This document shows, piece after piece, positions 27,301 through 39,515 of a DNA stretch of 64,000 bases. Source of the DNA: Hybos culiciformis (lineage: Eukaryota > Arthropoda > Insecta > Diptera > Hybotidae); the NCBI GenBank assembly GCA_964007475.1, contig OZ023274.1, positions 98,713,322-98,777,321 of the forward strand, written 5' to 3'. Both the position numbers and the translations under genes were made by a program. Numbering within the stretch: the first letter of the stretch is position 1; every line of letters begins with the position of its first letter. The notes under the pieces were generated by a model. It saw only the letters and a list, made by a program, of their open reading frames with translations, was not told the origin of the DNA and searched no databases.

Positions 27301-30300
27301 AATAATAAAATAAAATTTAATTTAAAAAAACCAAAAGAAAAAAAAAATCATTTTGCATTTATGATTGCTGTTATTTTTTAAAAAACTTAATTTAATTAAT
27401 TTTTGAACAAAAATTTATGACCTAAAATCAATTGGAAAATCGGTGAAAATCATAGATGTTAGATATTTTGGGTCTCAGTTATCGGTCTCCAACCTTACAT
27501 TGTCAAAACTTTAATTTACTAAATTACATAAATATTTATGTTTTTACAATTGGAAAAAATAAAATACATACTTCTTTTAATTTTAGTTTATTAGAATTTT
27601 TTTCTATATATATATGTATATGAAATTATTAACAGAAACAACATTAATCGTTAACAAAAAATTGCACAATTAAATTGATATTAGATTTTCACAAAAATCA
27701 TAAATACACACTTAAATTAAAAAAAAAATAATAATTTTTTTTAAGGGAAAAAATTATATATGTAATTTTGTTACACTAGGAAAGGTATTATATCTTAAAA
27801 AAAAAAAAACAAAAAAATCATTTTCCAAGTTTTTTATATTTTTAGATATAAATGAATTTCTTTACGAACATTTTTAGGTTCACTTTAGAATTCAGAAATT
27901 TTTTAAATTTAAATTATACGAATGTTATTTTTCAAATTTTTTTTAAATGAAACTCAAGATAATGCCAGAACAAATTAAGTAACAAAAGATTAAACAAAAG
28001 AATATTACTTTCATATAATCAATTTTGTTTCTTGTATGCCATTTAAGCCTAATGCCTGACATCTTCAAAATAAATATATGTATATTACGAATTTTTGTTT
28101 TTTACATCCTGTTTTAACTAAGCTCAAAAACTGAAGCTATAATTCCGTAAATTTAAAAAACATTTAATTTTTTATTTATTTATTTATTCCATAATAATAC
28201 ATTAAATGTAATTCACGCCAGGGTGACCAGACCATAATGGGGTACCATTTAATTTTTTTTTTTTTTATTTCTCAACTGTGAGTAGGTGCTTATGATACAA
28301 ACCCAATTGAATTTGATACACCAATACTGAAAATATTAATTCGATTCAAAACTTTTCAAGTTAAATTTTTGAGTTAGTCGTATTAAAATAAACTTACTTT
28401 AGTGGGAACTAACATATTAAATAGTTTATCATAAATTGCATAAATAAAATAAATTGATAAAACGAATAAATGCAGTAAATTTTTCTGATATCTAATTCAA
28501 TTTCGATATGCAATAACTTTTTCATAATAAAATTAAATGAACACTAATAACAAAACAATATAAACATTTCATAAAATTATTTTTTTTCAAAATCATTCAA
28601 AAATTAAGCTTCAAGCATTTATCTACTTTAGGTTCTGCCTATTTCAAAACCACACAACTTAAGAACATGACGTATTATTATAAAATATGATAGTTTCTGT
28701 TTTACTCATTTCCATTTTTATACATTATATACATACATACATTATTTATGAAATAACATTAAATGAAGATTTATGTAAAACACAAAACTGTATTTAGTAC
28801 ACTAAAACAAAAAATTACTTTACAAAAAAATTAGAAAAATTTAGAAAATTATTAAAAAAAAAAAAAAAATTTATTAAAAAAAAAATTATGTATAATTTAG
28901 AAAGCAAAAAATCGTAATTAAGAAAATTTTTTTTCAAAAAGAAAAATTTATGAGTTATAATATATCTATATATATATATATAAAAAAAAACAAGAATAAT
29001 TTCAAAAATATCCTAAAAAGGATATAAAATAATTAAAAAAAAATTAATCAGAGAAATGAAAGGATGAAAAAAAATTGTTTTTGTGAAAATCATAAAAAAA
29101 AATTAAATATTGTACATATATAAAATATATATATATACATATATAGCAAAAACAGTAATGAGAAAACTATATTCGAGAATATTTCAAAAATAATAAAGAG
29201 AAAAATTAAATTAAATAAAAATACTATTTAAAAAAAATATTGCGTAGTTTCATTATAAGATAGGTTCCTTTTTTAAGACTCAATTTAACACTAATTATTC
29301 ATGTATAGATAACACTCAAAAACTTGGTGAATGGTGAAGGTTGTTCAAAAAACCCCAGTCTTCTTGTACACAACAAAGAATTCTTAATTAATGTTGGAGC
29401 AAAAGAGTATAAATGAAAATCAATATAAATAGAAAATAGAATATCAATAATATACCCCCAATTAGTTTTAATATTGCTTTGGCCCTTGTGTACGTGCATT
29501 CTGCCAAAATAATTTATATGTGAAAATATTTTACTAATAATTTAATCCTAAAAAATATTTCTTTGGATAAAATAAAACGCAAATAATTAGTTCAAATTTT
29601 TTTATTTTAATTATTCACTCGCATTTTTTTAATTATAATTTTATTATTATTTATTTTGTGTTAACTTAAAGCTAAAAAAAAAATAAATGATGAGTTAAAT
29701 GTATTTAAAAAAGAGAGCATCATTAAATTCGCAACAAAATATCAATTTATAAATGTTATGTAATTCATTCTTATTATTATGATTTTAAAGTTCGCATTGA
29801 ACAACAATAACAAAAAAAAAAGAAACAATTTTGTTTTATTTTTCTAAGCGAACTAATTAAAAATAAAATATACAAGTAAAACGAATATTTAACTTATTTA
29901 CAAAGGAAAAATTAAAAGATGTCAAGATTGTAGTTCCCAAAATAATATCTACTTAATTAGAAATATCTCAGCAAAAAATTTAATCTAACTTTTTTGAATC
30001 TTTATTATCAAAAACTATCAATTTTCCAGATTTTAGAAACTATCTTTAAAAAAGCGTCTTTAAAGTTTACTTTAAATTCAAATACTATCAATTTTATAGG
30101 GAGCTAATATTTTATATTTTTAATTAATTTCATTTTCCAAATTGTTAGTGATATTAAATAAATTATAAATGATAATTTAAACTAAGTTAATTTCTCATTC
30201 GAATTTCACTCTGTGTTGGTAATTTTAAAATAAAATAGATAAAACATAGGTTTAACTACAAATGAAATTAAAATAAAACTTTATTTGGCGAATAAAAAGT

Positions 30301-30866
30301 AATTGTGGTTTTTTATTCAAACAAAAAATTTCTTTCATATTGAAATAATTTTAATAATATTACAGAACAAAATAAAAAATATATAACGCCCTTTTGGACT
30401 AGAAAATAATATAAAATAAAATAGTAATTCAATAAAAAATAACTAAATATATATAACATAGATGACAGCTAGACCGTTTTAATTTTACGAATAAATCCAC
30501 AATTATAATTATAAACGCTTTTTCCTTTGTTGACAAACTCACAAATAATAATTTAAAAATAAATAATTACAAAAGCATATTAAAACTGAAAGTTTATACA
30601 TATAAAATTTAAAAATTCTTAATATTATTTTCATAAGGATTAATTTCTTACCGGGAATGCTAACGTATTTCAGGAAAAAAAAACTATATCTTGAAATAAC
30701 TTAATTTTAATATTTTACAGCATAAAATGCATGCTTATATTGACATAAGAATGATTGTAATTAACTTTTGAAACTATTAATCAATAATTTAGAAATTATG
30801 ACAAATTTCAATGTAATACTAAAAAACAATTTCCAGATCTGTTTTTCGTGATGAATATAAAAAAAA
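18379..30866. other. Gene-poor AT-rich intergenic region
   Basis: About 12.5 kb separates the kcc stop codon from the rca1 stop codon. The first few hundred bases include AATAAA-type signals and should be the kcc 3' UTR; the last few hundred should be the rca1 3' UTR. In between are long A and T runs, TA-rich tracts and many near-identical low-complexity segments. The only structured feature is the inverted-repeat element at 24988-25929. The open frames here, such as the 112-codon one at 24126-24464, are poly-Phe/Ile/Lys low-complexity translations and not genes. Confidence 0.7.
24988..25929. mobile_element. 942-bp inverted-repeat transposon with internal motif array
   Basis: The ends are a perfect 29-bp terminal inverted repeat (24988-25016 and 25901-25929) starting GGCGCAAAATCACCAAGG. 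Both sides are flanked by TTAT (24984-24987 and 25930-25933), a possible 4-bp target duplication. There is no transposase. The interior carries five dispersed copies of a 16-bp motif close to CGTTCCCGGAATGACG, near 25172, 25187, 25348, 25535 and 25735, two of them in tandem. The superfamily cannot be assigned from the ends alone. The GC-rich motif stands out sharply against the host DNA. Confidence 0.8.
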
Positions 30867-33745
30867 TTAAAAACACAGCCTTTTCAAAGATTTCCGCCGA
30901 AATTTCGAATTCTTGAACATTTGAATTTTTTTTCCCACTGGAGACAAGTTAAGTTCATCCTTTTTAGGTGAACCAGTTTCTAAGTTTGTGATACAAAGTG
31001 TACCTGGATGATATTCCGAAAAACAATCAATACAAAATTTAAATTTGCATGAGAATGATCCACATTCACCGTAAGGAACAAATGATTTTGGAGATAAATC
31101 GTGCCTGGTTTTTCGTTTTAAGTATAAACCTGAATCAACTGACATTGTTTTCTTTAATCTAATATTATTATCCTTGAAATTCGTTGACATTGATTTAATT
31201 GGCATTGTTTGGGGTACATTTTTTGAAATGTTATCTTCTTCTTCATCTGATTGAGTTTCATTATATATAATTCGACTTGCTTTACCACAGCATGGGCATT
31301 TGACACACCTTTGCGATTTCGTCAAAGTACTTACAATCTAAAAAATAAAAATTAAATTGAATTTTTAATCATTATATTTAAATTATATTAAAAACTATTG
31401 GAGATAAAGAAACGATGATTTAGAACTAAAAATCATAACAAAAATTCCCAACATATGAAAAAATATTGAGCTAATACATTAGACGAGTTGTCTTTTTCAA
31501 CAATAAGTGCTCGACTTACAATGTCAGTTATCTTACCCCCCTTTATATTGGATGTTTTCGAAGAAAATTAAAAAAAAAAGATAAGAAGTTCTAACCTTTT
31601 GATGTTCATGAAATTTTCTCTTTGATGGTGAAACTGATGGTGATTTTGGAATATTTTTAAAAACTATATCTTCAACTGATAATCTTTTACGATTTAGTGT
31701 AAAACTAGTAATACCAAAAGGTAGTTTCTTGTTAATTCCTATTTCTGACGATCCATGGTCTCCATCGGATAATTTTTCATATGAATCGAAAAATTGTTTT
31801 TGATTACAATAATTTTCCTTCAATTTTCTGTAATTATTCAAAAGAGAATTCACTCTAATATTTGAATTATAGTTATCCTCAATCATTTTGAAATAGCCCT
31901 TTGAACTGACTTTCAAATTTATCAGATCATAATCCGACAAATGTGAAAATATTTTATCTAAAATACTCGGATATGCTTCCAATTTTTTTAAAATATTTAA
32001 CTTAATGGCGCCATGATAATAATTTCTAGAAATGTTATCTTGCCGTTTGATTTCTTTCTTCTTTTTATTTCTTTTTGGTGGTGTTCGAAAATTCCAACAA
32101 TATGATTTCTCATTTTTTCCGGAGTATTTTAGTTTTTTAGGAGTCTTTGGTAATTCAGTCAGTTCCAGCTTCTGTGCATTCTCACTTCCTCGTCTGATCT
32201 TAACTTTGGGTGTTGATAATGTTATTTCTTTTTGAAAAATTGGTTTTAGTTCCAAACAGTCATCAATAGAACAGTTTGAACTATTTAATTCACATCGATC
32301 ACGAATTTCTTCAAGAGAATAACATTTTATCTTCGATTTAGGAGGACTGAGCCTGTCAAAATCAGAATTATTGGGAACTTTTGTCCTTTTTCGACCTTGA
32401 TTTCGCTCATTGAAAACACTACTTATGATTGGAAAACATGTTTTATACTCTGCTAAAATAGTTGCTTGATTGTCCCCAAAATCGGATAGTGAACTCTGTG
32501 TACTATTATTCGGAGAACTAAAATTAATAAATAAAAATTATTAAAAGTACGAATTTTATGAGCAAAAAAAAATAGTACGAATATTGGAGAATGAAACTTT
32601 TCTCTTTTCAAAAGATTGTTATAATATACTACAGTAAATTTTTATAAAATAGAAAGACTTAGCATTTTTAAAAGATTAAGCTGATGGAGGTATACCTTCT
32701 CCAAATGAAAATTCAATTAAAAAAAAAACCATGGAAACATTGATTGCTGTTTAAACTTTTTTTTTTTTTCCGACTTAAAAAAAATTTTTAATTTTTATCT
32801 GGGTTTAATAAATAAATAATTGTACCTGATTTCGGGTTCCGTTAAACTTTCTTCGAGTGATTTATTCATTAGTGCTGGTGGTGAGCTTTCGTTTGCTGAA
32901 AAAGATAAAACTCGACGAAATGATTTTTTTGCTGCTGATGTTGATACTTTACAAATTGGTCCGATTGTTTTATAGGCATTTGTAATTGGATAAATTTTTT
33001 TATAGTATGAAAAACTTTCTTCCAAGAAATCATTTGATTCGGTATTCAAAATTTTATTGAAATCTTCATCTGAACAATTCAATAGTTTTTTAATGGATTC
33101 TGGATTTGGATTTAATTTTTGATTAATTTCATTTTCTTTAATATTAGGACTAAAATTTAGTTTCAGTTTGGGCAATTTTTCTTCGTATTTATTTATTGGA
33201 CTATCAAAATTTAGTCCTGAATTTGAGCTATCATAGAATACCGATTTTTTCTCACTAAAAAGTTGATTTTTTTTTGCACTACCAGCTAATTTATTTGGTG
33301 TTGTTCGTAATAAATTTTCCTCTAAAGAATTTTCCTTGTTTTCTGTATACTTAATTTTTTTTGGAGTACTTTGTAAACTAAATACTGATGAACGTTTTAC
33401 CGATGTCTGTTTCCGGAAATCATTAGATGTTGGTGTTGTGATGTGAAAATTCAAAATTCGATTAACATGTTCTGTAACAGGAGTTAATTTATTTGAAAAT
33501 AGTAAATTTTCTGGAATAGCCTCTAAGCGTTGTGGTGTTGAAATTACATCAGAAAATTGGCCAATTGAGGAATGCGATCCATTTGGTGTACTAAAATTTG
33601 AACAGTAGCCAGAGCTGTAAGCACTATCAATCTCGGATTCATTGTGTAAGCTCTTTGAATCGAATTTCGATACTGATAAATCATTGCATGAGTTAAACGT
33701 GCGTTCAATTGATTCATTTGAGCGTCGTTTCCTTTTTGATTCCAT
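30867..33745 (-). CDS. rca1: Rca1/Emi1-like F-box and zinc-binding protein, APC/C inhibitor
   Basis: The protein has 770 residues, from exons 33745-32826, 32517-31596 and 31337-30867. Known family members (Emi1/Emi2 in vertebrates, Rca1 in flies) inhibit the anaphase-promoting complex and so stabilise cyclins. Seen here: an N-terminal low-complexity region with DSAYSSGYCS near residue 40, resembling the DSGxxS degron of Emi1; a KEN motif at about 137; many TP/SP sites (STPKK, TTPNK, KTPKK); a short F-box near 490-522 (YPSILDKIFSHLSDYDLINL); and a C-terminal zinc-binding region from about 625, with CVKCPCCGK, then ECGSFSC, FCIDC, a His and a final Cys. The tail ends SLKRLCF, close to the RL tail of Emi1 but with two extra residues. 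The ATG at 33745 follows AT-rich DNA and is the first in frame. The long disordered N-terminus is poorly conserved, so the call rests on the F-box plus zinc region. Confidence 0.85.
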
Positions 33746-34629
33746 TGTGTTTTAATACATTTAATCTAAAAATGTTTAAAAATTTAATTAAATATTCCAA
33801 AAATATATTTCCTATTAAGTAGTTGTTTATTTAATAATGTGATGAGAAGAATTAGGCCTTTGATTGTTACAATTAAGATATTTGCACATCTTATCACATG
33901 TTCTGTACAACATTGCAACATGGTCTGGTATATATATACACTATGCGAATTTACAGTAAAATAAATACAAACTTCTTTATTTAGCCAATTTTAGTTAATT
34001 TTACTTTCCTCTTTAAGTTAATTGTATAAATATTACATTTGTATTCGCTTATCGCAATAATTAAATAAATAATGTAATTTTAATTTCTAAGAATTAGTTA
34101 GATATATTTTTTTGTTGTCAATTTGGAATACTTAGATATAAAACAAGAAATAGATTTAAAATCACAAATGGTAGATTTGAAAATCAAAAGCGATCCAAAT
34201 GTTCAATGAACTCTACCAAACGATCTTATCAACTATAATAATGTTGATAGATTAACCAAAACAATTAAACAGCTTATTTCAAATGATTCGAGAATGATAT
34301 CTACTGAAAAAATATGATACTTTTAGAATCATATTTTTTTCAGTTGAATATAATACTTTTATTATTATGCTTCAACATTTGCATTCACATTACATTAAGA
34401 TTAAATTTATTATCTAATGCCAGCATTGTAATAAATAGAATAAAAGAAAAAATAATGTAATTATTGTAAATGATAAACGAGAACGAGTCGTTTTTCCGTA
34501 CCCGAAAACCCTTTAATACTAAGTTTCTTAATAATCGGTTGGAATTTTTCCTATTATTTAATATCATATAACTGAAAAATTTACTTTTTTTTTTTTGAAT
34601 AATTAATTTATTAATTTTTTTAAAAATTC
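33746..34629. other. Spacer between two minus-strand genes
   Basis: This 884-bp AT-rich spacer lies between the rca1 start codon and the lipase stop codon. It should contain the rca1 promoter and the lipase 3' UTR. No exon, repeat or clear signal was found. Confidence 0.5.
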
Positions 34630-36256
34630 CTAAAATAAATTATTATATTTTTCTAAGTTATCTAACAAATGGTCATATAATAAATTTTTAGCTTGAATTC
34701 CACATAAAAAATCTAAATGGTTCCAATTTTTATGAGGAATCCTATAAATTAAATGTAAATTAACTAAATCTTGAGAAAATTCTTTAATATCTTCTGCTGG
34801 GCACAACCAATCATTATCACCATAATAAATTAAAACAGGTGCTGTTATATTTTTAACATTATATTGTGGCGGACGAAAAGTTCCATATTTCAATTTATTA
34901 CGCAAAAATCCGTAATCATATTGCTGAAATTTTTTTGACACATAAATTTGAGCATAATGCATAACTTGATTAACTGATCCTCCAGCTGGACAATGGGCCA
35001 AAATGTCAGGGATCATTGCCTATTAAATAAAAACATATTAATTCGGAAAAACTTGTATTAGATATAATTATTATGGATTAAAAAAGTTTATACCATATTT
35101 AAATTTTCAGTATCGTAACCACAGAGTGTAAATAATATAAATTTCCAAATTTCTTTAACCGGAGATAAATCATGACTACTATAATAACTCGCTCTACGAA
35201 ATAGTTCAGTTGATGCAGCAATTTCTGTACTACCAATTAATTCAACTGCAGCATTTTTGATTCCCAATATGGGTCCCAAAATTCTCACAAACGGACTACG
35301 AACATTTTTTAAATATGCTGCAGGTGCTAAAGCGTGCATAGATGCAATTTTTTTATTGTACTCGGGACGCATTGACATTAAAACAAAGAACACAGTTGTT
35401 CCTTGCGAATGTCCAATATAGTGCAGAGAATCAGTTTCTGTACTCTTCAATATGTAATCAATTTTAGCTGGAATATCATAAATTCCAACTTCATGCCAAG
35501 TAAAATTCCAATATTTCTTGGAACTTGTTGAGAATTTTACATGTTTTTTAGAATATGTATTTCCTCTTGTATTTCCCAACCAAACATCATAACCAGCATC
35601 TGCAAGTAAATAAGCTAAACCATTTCCAGGGCCCAATAAAATCCAATCTGCAGATGATGTTCCGAAACCATGTTGCAAATATACAGGTAATCTTGAAGAT
35701 TTATTTAAACATTTAGGTGAATTCGGTATTCGATGAAGGGTTACTATGTAACCATCTTCTGTTTCAATAAAATGTTCTTCAATCGGGTAACCATCACGTT
35801 TAATACGATTAATCTTAAATAAACAAATTCATAATTTAAAAAAAAAAAATTAAATATAAACAAGCAAAAAAAAAACAAAAAAGAAAAACATTAAATTACT
35901 TTCGAATATATAAGAATTGCTCAAATACAAAAATATTTCGTTCGCAATAGTTTTGAAACCACTGAACAAAAAAAATAATGTATGCTAATGTACATATTTA
36001 ATATTTTCCTTTTATATATAAATATACTTAGTGCCAACAATAAATTTTATCTACAAAAGTGTGCAAAATTTATATACAAATAAATGAAATAAGTACTTAC
36101 CGTATTAGATTCCGGCAATTCAACTTTTGGTTTTCCAAAAATTAATTCACATAAAGAAATTAATATAAAATTAATAAAATTTTTAATATTATTTATTAAA
36201 ATATTTACGTAATTAAATTTAAAAGAAAAAAATATTTTATTTTTTTCTGTTTCCAT
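34630..36256 (-). CDS. Acid lipase (lysosomal/gastric lipase family)
   Basis: This is a triacylglycerol or cholesteryl-ester hydrolase of the alpha/beta-hydrolase fold, secreted or lysosomal in relatives. The protein has 421 residues, the usual length, from exons 36256-36101, 35813-35094 and 35019-34630, all phase 0. After a hydrophobic N-terminal segment (NFINFILISLCELIFG), likely a signal peptide or anchor, comes the N-terminal signature RDGYPIEEHFIETEDGYIVT. LQHGFGTSSADW follows, then DVWLGNTRGN. The nucleophile Ser is in GHSQG (about residue 188), the acid Asp in YGDNDWL (about 362) and the His in NHLDF (about 393), so the catalytic triad is complete. The N-terminus before the hydrophobic stretch is long and charged (METEKNKIF), so the true start may be a later methionine or part of another exon. 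Insects have many paralogues, so no single gene name is given. Confidence 0.93.
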
Positions 36257-36464
36257 TTAATAAAATTATAAATTTTATTAATTTTTTTTAATTTGATTAA
36301 CTTTTTGGAAACCGTCAAACTTATCCCTTATTAACTTAGTTACTAAGAATAATAATTATAATGAATGGACTGATTGTGTGTCTTTTATGCGGGTCTGATA
36401 ACAATAGTGAAGTTTAGAGCACTATTACTGATAAGAATTTTTTTTTTGTTTTTTTTTTTTTTTT

Positions 36465-36546
36465 GTAAACTTAATATTTTGATTTTATTGTTTTTATTTT
36501 TTTTTGTAAACTTAATATTTTGATTTTATTGTTTTTTTTTTATTTA
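36465..36546. repeat. 41-bp tandem duplication
   Basis: The segment starting GTAAACTTAATATTTTGAT occurs at 36465 and again at 36506, almost identical and separated by T-rich DNA. It lies upstream of the lipase gene. It is a simple local duplication and no function is implied. Confidence 0.7.
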
Positions 36547-37350
36547 TTGGAATAACAAAATACTAATGAAAAATTATATTTTTAAAATTAATATTTTTTT
36601 TTTTTTTTAATTATAATATAATTAAATAAAAAATAAAAATTAAAGTTTCTTTTCGTTTCATTGTAAATACACACATATAAATGATTATGAACAGATTATA
36701 CAAAAACAATAAATATTTATTTTCATTTTGATTCTTGTTTATATTTGATTAAAATTACAACGATCTTTCACTATCTCTATTTTATTAATAATAAAAAAAA
36801 AAATATTATTATTAATCATAATTATTGAAAACTGATTAATGAAATTGATTATAATAATAACATAGACAGACATCTGGTTACTTCTGATTGAGGGTGTATC
36901 TTAACACCAAGTGCAGTTGCCAAGAAAACTTTCAACATCACTCTCAAAGAAAACTTTATTACCATTCTCAGTACGAAACATGCAATGGAAAATTAGTACA
37001 AATTACCAACGCGACGCATAAATCAGAAAAGAAGAGAAAAGAAAAGAAACGAAAAAAAAAAAAAAAAAAACAAGAAACACCAAGATCAAATCTCGTTTCT
37101 GACAAATAACAAAATTACAGCTGACAGATTGCGTAACATATGTAATAGTTTCTCTAATAGACATTTTTGAAATGAGGAAAGATTAGGAGAGTAAAATAAA
37201 AAATAAAACAACAAAAATTTCGAACCATGTTTTTCATCGTTTGGATCAGTTTGACGTAAAAAAAACAAAAATTATTTTAGTTTTTTTTTTTTTACTGAAT
37301 TCAATGAAAGTGATCAAGACTGTGTTTTCTGATAATCGATAGATTATTAT

Positions 37351-38116
37351 AAAGTGACCATATTTTCGGAAGCTCAATGCTGTACAATTATGAAAACGAC
37401 GGAATATATTGCAGTTTTTATTTTTATTATAATTTAAATTAGTAATAACTATAATATGATAATAGTGTTTTAATTCACATATTTCACTAGACTAGAAAAA
37501 TGTATGTACTACATTGTACATCATGCATATAATATACCAGCGTTTCTCAACCTTAGGGAATTTGGGTCGCGAAAGATTTTCAATGGGTATTTTTAATGGA
37601 AATATTCTATTACAAATGCTACATATATTTTTTCAAAAATAATAAAATTTTTTGATTATGTAAGAAGAATTAATCTATACATCTATTTCCCAATAGAATT
37701 GCTCTGTTTTTACATTGACAATAAGAAAACAGCTTTTTAAATTCATTCGTTTTAAACAAATCGTACGGAAAAAAATAAATTATCAAATGAATGTCAACAA
37801 CAAATAAGTCATTAAAATAAAAATAAATAAAACATTTTAATGGTGTCTTTAATTTCTTTTACTTGTCAATGAATACTCATATTATAGGTCGCAATAGTAA
37901 AAAGGTTGAGAAACGCTGATATACATAATAGCCTCCCAATTAATTCTTATAAGCCCAGTAAGCGTAAATTGGGAATTAGCACATTTATTAGGTTTAATGC
38001 TGAATTTCGCTGTACACAATTTAAAAAGCATGACATTTTCCCGTACATTTTCCGGCGCTGGACATGGCGTAGAAATGCTGTACAATACAGCGAAAAGCTG
38101 TACGGATGGTCACTTT
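37351..38116. mobile_element. Possible older inverted-repeat element hosting a hAT insertion
   Basis: AAAGTGACCAT at 37351 is matched by its exact inverse ATGGTCACTTT ending at 38116. Just inside, both ends carry a CTGTAC-containing stretch. The hAT-like element at 37538-37918 lies within. No convincing target duplication could be read, and an 11-bp inverted repeat alone could be chance, so this is tentative. Confidence 0.35.
37538..37918. mobile_element. Non-autonomous hAT-like element, 381 bp
   Basis: The ends are a perfect 15-bp inverted repeat, CAGCGTTTCTCAACC and GGTTGAGAAACGCTG, a terminus common among short hAT elements of animals. Both flanks contain ATATAC directly next to the element, but the full 8-bp duplication is imperfect and may have lost two bases on the left. 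There is no transposase. Confidence 0.75.
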
Positions 38117-39480
38117 AAATTATTCCTTTTATTTTTTTGATACATAAATTACATGTTGTAAATTTTTTTAGTTCCGATCAAGCACATATCGAATTCTATA
38201 AACAGAAAGGTTTTTTAGAATAAACTAAAAACTAATACAGAACGAACCTAAAACCTGAGTTGGTTGATATGGTTATGCTATGAGGGATTAATGGTATAGA
38301 AGAGATGCTTGAAATTTATTATCAAAGGGATTTTGGAGAACACAAAATGATATGTTATTCATTTATACAATTGTACATTTAAGAGAAACTGATAAATTAT
38401 TAGAGGTATAGTACAATTATGATACTTTACTACTAAAATATCTATAATATACTACAGCAAGATAAAACCTATTTGACAATATTTATTATATAAAATTAAT
38501 AATATACCTACAACCTTATGGTAGAAATGTTAATTTAGGGAAAATATTAAAATTAATAAAATTTTTTTTCAATATATATTTTTAGGTATTTCCAATTCCA
38601 GTGAACAAAATATTGGTATCAACAAATAATAATCTTATTTTTGTATTTAAAAATGTATTTCTTTACTTCGTTAAACAGGGAAATCAAACTAATGTACCTA
38701 CCTAATAAAACTATTTTACTACCTACCTTTTGCATAATATAACAAAATAAAAATGTATACAGAACAACAGAATCACAAAAGAAGTTTTGTAAAAATAAAA
38801 AATAAATTTTTACAAGTATTATTTCTGTAGAAAAAAAAGGATTTTCTAGCTTACTTCAGAAGATATTTCAATGCCAAAAATAAAGGTAAACTTTCGACTT
38901 TCTCACAACATATTTATTATTTTGAATTGCGACTGTATTCTTCAGGAACTGCAATATTTCGAAAGAAATATAAATACGCATTTCAAATAAGAAAAAAGTT
39001 TGAAGCAATTTATTGATAATGCTTGCAAAAAAAAAATGCACGTGCATTTTTTGCATTAAATTTAGTAAAATGTTTAAAATTGATACCTCTATATAAAAAA
39101 ACCTGATTTTAAAGGATATTTTTTATTCGATGGGATGTTTTTTGTAACACCCTATCTTAGTCAGTATAAAACTGAATAAAGTAATAAAATTATTAAAAAA
39201 AAACCAGTCTCAAGACTCCTTTTTACAATACAGATATTTCAAAATATGTAATTGAAATTTAGAAAACAGATTCCGGAGCAGGTAAAAATATTCATTAAGA
39301 AATCTTAGCAATGATCTGAATTAAAGAATTAATTAAAATATCAATTATATTAATATTAATTAAATCTGAGCCAATTTCAATTTTAAATATTAAAATTAAA
39401 TAATAATTTTTATGTTTCCAAAGAATCTGAAATTAAATTAACACTTTCTTCTTGTAATTATATGTAAATATAGGTATAGG

Positions 39481-39484
39481 TAGA

Positions 39485-39514
<30 letters not shown>
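39481..39514. repeat. TATC microsatellite
   Basis: About eight tandem copies of the tetranucleotide TATC directly precede the Helitron-like element. Such runs at the 5' edge may have grown from the element's own TCTATATATA terminus. Confidence 0.85.

Positions 39515-39515
<1 letters not shown>

Noticed and set aside
28205..28250. Short GC-richer segment AGGGTGACCAGACCATAATG
   Set aside because: It resembles a transposon end but no partner repeat or duplication was found nearby.
36888..37109. 73-codon plus-strand frame ending in a poly-Lys run
   Set aside because: Ends in an A-rich tract, no homology or splice signals recognised.
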